Made by a program: the position numbers and the translations under genes. A stretch of DNA of 9,176 bases from JAJTFW01 sp046049215. Its GTDB lineage: Bacteria > Bacteroidota > Bacteroidia > AKYH767-A > OLB10. Position 1 is the stretch's first letter. Each line of letters begins with the position of its first letter. The notes beneath the pieces were generated by a model. It did no database searches, was not told the origin of the DNA, and saw nothing but the letters and a program-made list of their open reading frames with translations. This document shows, in pieces, positions 1-4,802 of the stretch. The stretch covers positions 1 through 9,176 of the forward strand of contig JBJOER010000013.1 in the NCBI GenBank assembly GCA_046049215.1, in the 5' to 3' direction.

Positions 1-248
1 ATCTGCTGCAAAGCGCTGCCCTTGTTGAAGGTGGCAAAAGCAGTAGCCTGTTCAATCGGCACCTGTCCCCAGAACTGCCTCATCACCGGATTACAGCCGT
101 AACGCTCAAAACCGGTCAACGGCATGGTCATGATACAGTGCAGGCAAATGCAACCCTCACCTTTCACCAGGTGATTGTCGCAGCCTGCACAAAGGTTGGG
201 CAGAAACAGGGACAGGAAATCTTCCAGCCATTCACGCAGCGTCGCCAT
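1..248 (-). CDS. comF: ComF family protein, N-terminal part (cut by window edge)
   Basis: Reading the minus strand from an ATG at 248-246 gives 82 codons open to the window edge, so the gene is truncated only by the window. The product starts MATLREWLEDFLSLFLPNLC and has the N-terminal cysteine cluster of ComF proteins: Cys20 and Cys23 (CAGC), then Cys33, Cys35 and Cys38 (CICLHC). It continues with the phrase FWGQVPIEQATAF, which resembles the conserved F/Y-WGR-x-P-x-x-x-A segment that precedes the phosphoribosyltransferase domain in ComF proteins of Bacteroidota. The cysteines probably bind zinc. The catalytic-type phosphoribosyltransferase domain would lie to the left of the window. ComF is needed for DNA uptake in naturally competent bacteria, but in many Bacteroidota its role is untested. 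It lies 94 bp downstream of hflX on the same strand. A weak -7-like box, TAATCTTG, sits 7 nt before the ATG without a clear -33 partner, so cotranscription with hflX remains possible. Confidence 0.88.
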   Translation of the reverse strand, partial: MATLREWLEDFLSLFLPNLCAGCDNHLVKGEGCICLHCIMTMPLTGFERYGCNPVMRQFWGQVPIEQATAFATFNKGSALQQ

Positions 249-295
249 ACGGCTGCAAGATTAGCTCTCCTGATGAAGATTCTGATGCAATTCAA

Positions 296-317
296 CGATT
301 GTATCCGTTTACAATCG
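296..317. repeat. Inverted repeat between hflX and comF
   Basis: Two perfect 8-bp arms, CGATTGTA (296-303) and TACAATCG (310-317), flank a 6-nt centre. It lies 26 nt past the hflX stop on the minus strand and 48 nt before the comF start. No T-tract follows on the minus strand, so it is not a textbook intrinsic terminator. It could be an operator for comF, an mRNA-stabilising hairpin at the hflX 3' end, or chance. Confidence 0.4.
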
Positions 318-342
318 GATAGGGAATCATCCACAAGCCGAA

Positions 343-1566
343 TCACTCCTCTGCCGGTTCGACAGGTGGAAATTCGGATGTATGTTCGAACAATTTGTTA
401 TGCGGATAACGGATGTAATGCGCCTGCTTGACCATGCCCATCAGTGCGGCACGGAGTTCGTCGATGTTTTCTTTGTCGGTGGCGGAGATGAAAATGGCCG
501 TTTGTTCACCACGTCCCATCCACGAACGCTTCAGCTCGTCGAGTGTGGGTGGAGCATCCTCCCCATCCGCATCTTTGTGCAAGCTGCGGTAAGCATCGAT
601 CTTATTGAAAACGATCAGCATGGGTTTGTCCATGGCACCCAACTCCTGGAGGGTTTCGTGCACCACATGGATCTGGTCTTCGAATCCGGGATGGGAGATG
701 TCGACCACATGCACCAGGATATCGGCTTCGCGCACCTCGTCAAGCGTGGACTTGAAGGACTCGACCAGGTCGTGCGGAAGCTTTCGGATGAAACCCACCG
801 TGTCGGACAGGAGGAAGGGGATGCCGCCGATCACCACTTTGCGTACTGTGGTGTCGAGTGTGGCGAAGAGCTTGTTCTCGGCAAACACCTCACTCTTGCT
901 GAGCAGGTTCATGAGCGTACTCTTCCCTACGTTGGTATAACCCACCAAAGCCACACGTACCACCTCGCCGCGGCGCTTGCGTTGAATGAAACTTTGCTTG
1001 TCAATTTCGGCAAGGCGTTCCCGTAAGCGAGCCAGTTTGTCGCGGATCACCCGGCGGTCGGTCTCGATCTCGGTCTCACCCGGACCGCGCAAGCCGATCC
1101 CTCCACGCTGTTTCTCGAGGTGGGTCCACATCCGTGTCAGGCGGGGAAGCAGGTAGCGGTACTGGGCCAGTTCCACCTGCACCTTGGCCTGGGCGGTGCG
1201 GGCTCGGCTGGCAAAGATGTCGAGGATGAGGCTCGTCCGGTCAAGTACACGGCAACCGATCAGTTTTTCGATGTTCCTCAATTGCGACGGCGAAAGCTCG
1301 TCGTCGAAAATGGCGATCTGGATATCGTTGGCCTTGATGAAACCGATGATCTCTTGCATCTTCCCTTTGCCGACGAATGTCCGCACATCGGGATGATCGA
1401 GGCGCTGCGTGAACCGCCTTACGGTGATGCCCCCGGCGGTGGTGGCCAGGAATTCAAGTTCGTCGAGGTACTCGTCCACCAGCCGGGCGTCCTGCTGACG
1501 GGTGATCAATCCGACAAGGACTACCCTCTCGGGGATTTTCTTGAGGTCAAGGGGCGTATGTGGCAA
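343..1566 (-). CDS. hflX: GTPase HflX (ribosome-associated)
   Basis: A 407-residue product with the complete HflX architecture. The N-terminal HflX domain includes the VGKGK segment (65-69) and the FDDELSPSQ segment (88-95). A helical linker carries the family signature GGIGLRGPGE (155-164). The G domain then shows G1 GYTNVGKS (209-216), the switch I region TLDTT (236-240), G3 DTVGF (255-259), G4 NKID (321-324) and G5 SAT (361-363). HflX binds the 50S subunit and, in well-studied bacteria, splits or rescues stalled or hibernating ribosomes after heat or antibiotic stress. It acts in the cytoplasm. The start is a TTG at 1566: an in-frame stop lies shortly upstream, no ATG occurs before residue 70, and the N-terminal HflX domain would be lost from any later ATG. 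A strong Bacteroidota-type promoter 33 nt upstream supports this start and suggests hflX is transcribed independently of ansA. No catalytic residue appears to be missing. Confidence 0.97.
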   Translation of the reverse strand: MPHTPLDLKKIPERVVLVGLITRQQDARLVDEYLDELEFLATTAGGITVRRFTQRLDHPDVRTFVGKGKMQEIIGFIKANDIQIAIFDDELSPSQLRNIEKLIGCRVLDRTSLILDIFASRARTAQAKVQVELAQYRYLLPRLTRMWTHLEKQRGGIGLRGPGETEIETDRRVIRDKLARLRERLAEIDKQSFIQRKRRGEVVRVALVGYTNVGKSTLMNLLSKSEVFAENKLFATLDTTVRKVVIGGIPFLLSDTVGFIRKLPHDLVESFKSTLDEVREADILVHVVDISHPGFEDQIHVVHETLQELGAMDKPMLIVFNKIDAYRSLHKDADGEDAPPTLDELKRSWMGRGEQTAIFISATDKENIDELRAALMGMVKQAHYIRYPHNKLFEHTSEFPPVEPAEE

Positions 1567-1598
1567 AGGCAGTGATGGTTGTCAGCAGTGAATTCGTA

Positions 1599-1629
1599 CA
1601 AAGGTACCGCCACCGGAGCCGGAGACAAA
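1599..1629 (-). promoter_or_regulatory. Bacteroidota-type promoter for hflX
   Basis: On the minus strand there is a -33 box TTTG (1629-1626), a spacer of exactly 19 nt, and a -7 box TACCTTTG (1606-1599) that matches TAnnTTTG at every fixed position. This is the consensus recognised by the primary sigma factor of Bacteroidota. Transcription would start near 1592-1595, leaving a leader of about 26-30 nt before the hflX TTG. The site is in the 91-bp gap between ansA and hflX. No convincing terminator for ansA is visible there, only a T6 tract after a short GTCGAC palindrome. Confidence 0.72.
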
Positions 1630-1657
1630 GAGTCGTGATAAAAAAGTCGACGTGCGA

Positions 1658-2665
1658 TCACACATCCATCTCTCCGCACAGGGCGAGCTCCATATCCTTG
1701 CGCACCTTGTCCGGTTTGGAAGGGTAACGGCCAAGCAGCACCATCAGCTTGGTCAATGCGGCCTCGGTGGTGAGGTCCCGTCCGCTGATCACACCGATGC
1801 GTTTCAATTCCCTTGAGGTGGCGTATTTGCCCTGTTCGACACTGCCGCCGGCACATTGCGAAACGTTGACGACAAGCACTCCTTTTTTGATGGCATTTTC
1901 CAGAGAGCGGATGAAGGCGGGATCGGTAGGTGCATTGCCACTGCCATAGGTCTCCATCACCAGTGCTTTCAGTCCGGGTACGGTCAGGATGTGACGCATC
2001 CAGGCTTCGGTGATGCCCGGGAAAATGCGAACGAGTCCGATGTGTGTTTCGAGTCCGGTGTGGACTTTCAGTTTACGCTTGTGAATGCCGGCTATCAGAT
2101 CCAAATTGTACTCCACTTGCACCCCTACGGTGGCAAGCGGAGGACAATTCAAGGACTGAAAAGCATCGAACATGGAAGAGGTGTACTTTTCCGCACGGTT
2201 CCCCCGGAAGAGGCAGTTGTTGAAGTAAATACAGACTTCAGGAACCACGGGCGATCCCGCGGCGATTTCAATGGCCGTGATCAGATTGCGCTTGGCATCA
2301 GTCCGGATGGCGCCCAAGGGCAACTGTGAACCGGTGAAGATGACAGGCTTGGCCAGGTTCTCCAACATGAAGCTCAACGCCGAGGCGGAGTAGGCCATGG
2401 TATCTGTACCGTGCAGAATAACGAAGCCGTCCACTTTCGCATAGTTCTTCTCGATCACCCTGGCCAGTTTCACCCAGAAGTCGGGCGTGACATCGGAGCT
2501 GTCGATGAGGGTATCGAATACGTGATGTGATAAACGACAACCCAGCCGGTTCAGTTCAGGCACCTGTTCGCTGACGCGACCGAAGTCGAAAGGCTTCAAC
2601 GCGCCGTCTGCTCCGTGCTGCATCCCGATGGTGCCGCCAGTATAAATGACCAGTATTTTCTTCAT
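1658..2665 (-). CDS. ansA: Type I L-asparaginase
   Basis: A 335-residue protein, close to the usual length of about 338 for cytoplasmic type I asparaginases. It hydrolyses L-asparagine to aspartate and ammonia. The first catalytic motif TGGTIG lies at 9-14, with Thr12 the expected nucleophile. The second, HGTDTM, is at 85-90 (Thr87, Asp88). DSSD at 55-58 fits the substrate-carboxylate loop, and RTDAKRN (121-127) is the conserved stretch of the N-terminal domain. There is no signal peptide, consistent with the cytoplasmic, low-affinity AnsA class rather than the periplasmic AnsB class. The ATG at 2665 overlaps the tatD stop in an ATGA arrangement, so the two are probably translationally coupled and expressed as one transcript. 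A tatD-ansA pair is, from memory, frequent in Bacteroidota. Substrate preference between asparagine and glutamine cannot be read from the sequence. Confidence 0.95.
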   Translation of the reverse strand: MKKILVIYTGGTIGMQHGADGALKPFDFGRVSEQVPELNRLGCRLSHHVFDTLIDSSDVTPDFWVKLARVIEKNYAKVDGFVILHGTDTMAYSASALSFMLENLAKPVIFTGSQLPLGAIRTDAKRNLITAIEIAAGSPVVPEVCIYFNNCLFRGNRAEKYTSSMFDAFQSLNCPPLATVGVQVEYNLDLIAGIHKRKLKVHTGLETHIGLVRIFPGITEAWMRHILTVPGLKALVMETYGSGNAPTDPAFIRSLENAIKKGVLVVNVSQCAGGSVEQGKYATSRELKRIGVISGRDLTTEAALTKLMVLLGRYPSKPDKVRKDMELALCGEMDV

Positions 2666-3429
2666 AAACGGAACAACTTGCTTGCGTTGTTTGAGGTGAT
2701 TTCGGCCAGCTCCTCCACAGGCATGCCTTTGATTTCGGCCAGTTTTTCGGCAATGTGAATAAGATAAGACGGTGCATTCCGCTTACCGCGGTGCGGTACG
2801 GGTGCCAGGTACGGACCATCCGTCTCGAGTACCAGATGCTCAACAGGAATTTCCGCCAGCACTTCTGCTATTCCGGCATTCTTGTAGGTGACTACTCCGC
2901 CAATGCCCAAGACAAATCCCAGGTCGATCATCTGTTGAGCCTGTTTTACGCTACCGCTGAAGCAGTGGAAAACGCCCCGAAGGCCGGATAAGTCCAGGTC
3001 GCGGATGATGGCGATCACTTCGTCGTTGGCATTGCGTGTGTGCAGTGCGACCGGCAAATTGTAATGTACAGCCCATTTCAGCTGGATCCGCAGGGCATCC
3101 TCCTGCTGCACAATGTGCTCCAGGCTCCAATGCCGATCCATACCGATCTCGCCGATACCTATATAGCCACCTTTTTGCAATTCGGCTTCCACAAAGGAGA
3201 GCTGTTCGGTGTAGTTGGAGTCTACATAGCAGGGATGCAAGCCGATCATCGGATAACACAGATCGGGATGGGCCGCGACCAAATCCATCATCCCCCGGTA
3301 CGAATCCAGGTCGATATTGGGGAGCAGGAGCCTTTCCACACCGACCTTCCGGGCCGCCTCAGTCACCGATTCACGGTCGCTGTCGTACTCCGAAGCATAC
3401 AAATGGACATGTGTATCGATCAACCGCAT
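2662..3429 (-). CDS. tatD: TatD family metal-dependent hydrolase / deoxyribonuclease
   Basis: A 255-residue protein of normal TatD length with a complete set of metal ligands on an amidohydrolase-type barrel. These are His7 and His9 in DTHVHL, Glu94 in GIGEIGMD, His130 in ALHTRN, His155 in FHCFSG, and Asp204 in LETDGPYLAP. TatD proteins are cytoplasmic metal-dependent exonucleases or deoxyribonucleases implicated in DNA repair and DNA turnover. Several paralogues exist in most genomes, so the symbol is a family assignment (YcfH/TatD type). The ATG at 3429 is favoured because MRLIDTHVHL is the standard N-terminus. The gene heads the tatD-ansA pair and diverges from the glycosyltransferase, with about 42 bp between the two preferred start codons. 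A one-mismatch -7-like box (TAATTTCG) lies only a few nucleotides before the ATG, so its promoter is not resolved. Confidence 0.94.
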   Translation of the reverse strand: MRLIDTHVHLYASEYDSDRESVTEAARKVGVERLLLPNIDLDSYRGMMDLVAAHPDLCYPMIGLHPCYVDSNYTEQLSFVEAELQKGGYIGIGEIGMDRHWSLEHIVQQEDALRIQLKWAVHYNLPVALHTRNANDEVIAIIRDLDLSGLRGVFHCFSGSVKQAQQMIDLGFVLGIGGVVTYKNAGIAEVLAEIPVEHLVLETDGPYLAPVPHRGKRNAPSYLIHIAEKLAEIKGMPVEELAEITSNNASKLFRL

Positions 3430-3442
3430 GGCGCGAAATTAT

Positions 3443-3450
3443 TAAGTTTG
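3443..3450 (+). promoter_or_regulatory. Candidate -7 box for the glycosyltransferase gene
   Basis: TAAGTTTG matches the Bacteroidota -7 consensus TAnnTTTG at all fixed positions and lies 21 nt before the preferred TTG start at 3472. No TTTG or TTG occurs at the expected -33 distance, so only half of a promoter is visible. If real, transcription starts near 3455 and the ATG codons at 3403 and 3409 could not be used from this promoter. Confidence 0.35.
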
Positions 3451-3471
3451 ACAGGCCAACGCCGTTCTCCC

Positions 3472-4461
3472 TTGCGAAAATTCCTGATTGTACGGTTCAG
3501 TTCCATCGGCGACATCGTTTTGACCTCGCCGGTGATCCGCTGCCTCAAACAGCAGGTGCCGGGTTGCGAGGTGCATTTTCTCACACGAGACCCCTACAAG
3601 ATCGTACTGGAACACCATCCGCTGATCGACCGGCTGTGGTCGACCTCGGGCGACCTGGAGGACGTGCTTCCGGGCCTGAAGCAGGAAGGCTTCGAGGCCG
3701 TCATCGACCTGCATCACAACCTGCGCAGCCTCAAACTGAAGCGGGCGCTGGGCGTTCCCGGTCACTCCTTCCGGAAACTGAATATCGAGAAATGGATGCT
3801 GGTCAACCTGAAGGTCAACCGGCTTCCCGATTTGCATATCGTGGACAGGTACCTGGAAACGGTCCGTTCACTTGGTGTCACAAATGACAACAAGGGTCTG
3901 GACTATTACAGCGATCCGGGATCGGAATCTGTTTTGAATCGTCTTCCGGAGTCGCATCGGCAGGGTTATCTGGCCATCGCCATCGGCGCGCAGCATTCGA
4001 CCAAGATCCTTCCCTCTGACAAAACCACGCGCATCATTCAAATGCTCGGCAAACCGGTAGTGCTTTTGGGCGGCAAAGAAGACCACAAACGGGGAGTACA
4101 ACTGAGCATGGCCGCACCCGAAACCACCTGGAACGCCTGCGGACAGTTCAGCCTTGGAGAATCCGCAGAGATCATCCGGCACGCCTCTGTTGTATTGACA
4201 CACGACACCGGATTGATGCATATCGCATCTGCTTTTCGTAAACCCATTGTATCGGTGTGGGGCAACACGGTTCCGGCTTTCGGGATGTGGCCTTATCTGC
4301 CCGGGGAGCAGGAAAAATCGATCATCATCGAAGCGAAGGACCTGGCGTGCAGACCGTGTTCAAAGATCGGTTTTGAGAAGTGTCCGAAAAGCCATTTCAA
4401 CTGCATGCGGGAGTTGCCGGAGAAGGAGATCGTGGAGGCTATCCAGCGGCTTTGGGGGTGA
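3472..4461 (+). CDS. Glycosyltransferase family 9 (heptosyltransferase-like) protein
   Basis: From the TTG at 3472 the product is 329 residues, a normal length for GT9 enzymes. These transfer heptose or a related sugar from an activated donor onto lipid A or LPS core at the cytoplasmic face of the inner membrane. The N-terminus shows the family's glycine-rich loop, RFSSIGDIVLTSP (8-20). The C-terminal Rossmann domain holds the donor-binding signature THDTGLMHIASAF (243-255) followed by PIVSVWGNT. Four cysteines in the pattern C-x2-C-x7-C-x6-C (293, 296, 304, 311) close the domain, as in many heptosyltransferase II-like proteins. The open frame continues upstream into tatD antisense, with ATGs at 3403 and 3409. 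I prefer the TTG because conserved sequence begins at RKFLIVRF and the -7 box lies at 3443-3450. Starts at 3448 (TTG), 3403 or 3409 are alternatives. The exact acceptor and donor sugars are unknown, so no symbol is given. It converges on aspS. Confidence 0.9.
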   Translation: MRKFLIVRFSSIGDIVLTSPVIRCLKQQVPGCEVHFLTRDPYKIVLEHHPLIDRLWSTSGDLEDVLPGLKQEGFEAVIDLHHNLRSLKLKRALGVPGHSFRKLNIEKWMLVNLKVNRLPDLHIVDRYLETVRSLGVTNDNKGLDYYSDPGSESVLNRLPESHRQGYLAIAIGAQHSTKILPSDKTTRIIQMLGKPVVLLGGKEDHKRGVQLSMAAPETTWNACGQFSLGESAEIIRHASVVLTHDTGLMHIASAFRKPIVSVWGNTVPAFGMWPYLPGEQEKSIIIEAKDLACRPCSKIGFEKCPKSHFNCMRELPEKEIVEAIQRLWG

Positions 4462-4464
4462 AGG

Positions 4465-4514
4465 GGTTGTCGGTTGTCGGTTGTCGGTTGTCGGTTGTAG
4501 GTTGTAGGTTTGTC
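4465..4514. repeat. Heptanucleotide tandem repeat (GGTTGTC/GGTTGTA)
   Basis: Four perfect copies of GGTTGTC (4465-4492) are followed by two copies of GGTTGTA (4493-4506) and a degenerate unit with one inserted T (GGTTTGTC, 4507-4514). The array starts 4 nt after the stop codon of the glycosyltransferase. Any reading frames across it, such as VVGCRLSVVGCRL, are low-complexity shadows rather than genes. The perfect repeat tract could vary in copy number by slipped-strand mispairing. I recall similar heptamer arrays in intergenic regions of other environmental Bacteroidota, but that is unchecked. Confidence 0.92.
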
Positions 4515-4522
4515 CATGCCTA

Positions 4523-4541
4523 AAAAACGTTGACCGTTTTT
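4523..4541. terminator. Possible bidirectional terminator between convergent genes
   Basis: Arms AAAAACG (4523-4529) and CGTTTTT (4535-4541) form a 7-bp stem with a 5-nt loop. Because the outer stem is A-tract against T-tract, it could act in both directions, which suits its place 61 nt past the glycosyltransferase stop and upstream in position of the aspS 3' end. The stem contains only two G-C pairs, so it is weaker than a classic intrinsic terminator. Confidence 0.35.
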
Positions 4542-4548
4542 GGGTTGA

Positions 4549-4566
4549 TCATTCATACATGAATGA
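4549..4566. repeat. Near-perfect palindrome, 8-bp arms
   Basis: TCATTCATACATGAATGA has 8 complementary positions on each side of a 2-nt centre (AC). It is AT-rich and lies 7 nt after the possible terminator. The tight centre suits a protein-binding palindrome better than an RNA hairpin, though a smaller hairpin with a 4-nt loop is possible. Confidence 0.5.
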
Positions 4567-4570
4567 AAAT

Positions 4571-4615
4571 CCGTTGTTTAAACGCAGCAACCACAACGGT
4601 CCCGAAGTCTCGGGA
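4571..4615. repeat. Two adjacent inverted repeats
   Basis: The first pairs CCGTTGT (4571-4577) with ACAACGG (4593-4599) around 15 nt. The second begins immediately at 4600: TCCCGA (4600-4605) pairs with TCGGGA (4610-4615) around the tetraloop AGTC. Together with the two inverted repeats just upstream, they make four consecutive potential hairpins within 93 nt. No open frame with gene-like features crosses this stretch. Confidence 0.5.
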
Positions 4616-4653
4616 GCGGCGAACGCAACGGCCCAGCCATCGGTTATTGTCCT

Positions 4654-4676
4654 GGTCCCTGAGCCTGTCGAAGGGC
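4654..4676 (-). repeat. Short dispersed repeat copy 1 (CTTCGACAGGCTCAGGGACC type)
   Basis: The minus strand reads GCCCTTCGACAGGCTCAGGG followed by ACC. This core, TTCGACA-(A/G)-GCTCAG, resembles a short intergenic sequence that I recall recurring across many bacterial genomes and metagenomes. Within this window it is related, in inverted orientation, to two further copies between 4702 and 4780. It carries a partial dyad (CCCT/AGGG at its ends). Confidence 0.6.
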
Positions 4677-4701
4677 GCTGAATAACAACAGGATTTCTGT
4701 A

Positions 4702-4780
4702 TCACCGGGCTTCGTCCGATAGCTATCGGACAAGCTCAGCCACCATATTTTTAAATTCGGACTAGCTCAGCCACCGGTGA
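4702..4780 (+). repeat. Repeat mosaic: copies 2 and 3 with a nested palindrome
   Basis: The outer limits are a 7-bp inverted repeat, TCACCGG (4702-4708) and CCGGTGA (4774-4780). Inside are two direct copies, TCGGACAAGCTCAGCCACC (4726-4744) and TCGGACTAGCTCAGCCACC (4757-4775), identical at 18 of 19 positions. They are separated by a short AT-rich spacer (ATATTTTTAAAT). The first copy appears split after GGGCTTCG (4707-4714) by a palindromic insert and resumes with ACAAGCTCAG. The region ends 22 nt before the aspS stop codon and so would form the distal part of any aspS read-through transcript. No transposase or coding frame accompanies it. It may be a REP- or MITE-like remnant. Confidence 0.6.
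4714..4731. repeat. 18-bp perfect palindrome
   Basis: GTCCGATAGCTATCGGAC is its own reverse complement over all 18 positions. It sits at the junction within copy 2 of the dispersed repeat, between CTTCG and ACAAGCTCAG. It could extrude as a hairpin or bind a dimeric protein. No function is apparent. Confidence 0.85.
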
Positions 4781-4802
4781 AATCGTAAAGAGATCGATGG
4801 CG

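Noticed and set aside
138..431. 97-residue plus-strand open frame over the comF/hflX junction
   Set aside because: It is antisense to comF and hflX coding sequence, and the minus-strand reading gives clear family motifs instead.
1635..1661. GTGAT/ATCAC dyad with a T6 run after the ansA stop, as an ansA terminator
   Set aside because: The stem is only 5 bp with a 17-nt loop, one arm overlaps the ansA stop codon, and the T-run lies inside the loop and not after the stem.
3040..3471. Upstream extension of the glycosyltransferase open frame, starting as far back as 3040
   Set aside because: It lies antisense to well-conserved tatD sequence, shows no glycosyltransferase-like residues before RKFLIVRF, and is explained by the GC-rich complementary frame of tatD.
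4247..4556. Overlapping open frames running into the heptamer array (ending VVGCRLSVVGCRL on plus, TTDNRQP on minus)
   Set aside because: The repeat units generate the open frames, their other halves are shadows of the glycosyltransferase, and they resemble no known protein.
4462..4802. CRISPR-like array in the repeat-rich intergenic region
   Set aside because: The repeats are 7-bp units without spacers, or 19-bp copies occurring only two or three times with irregular spacing and mixed orientation. No cas gene is present.
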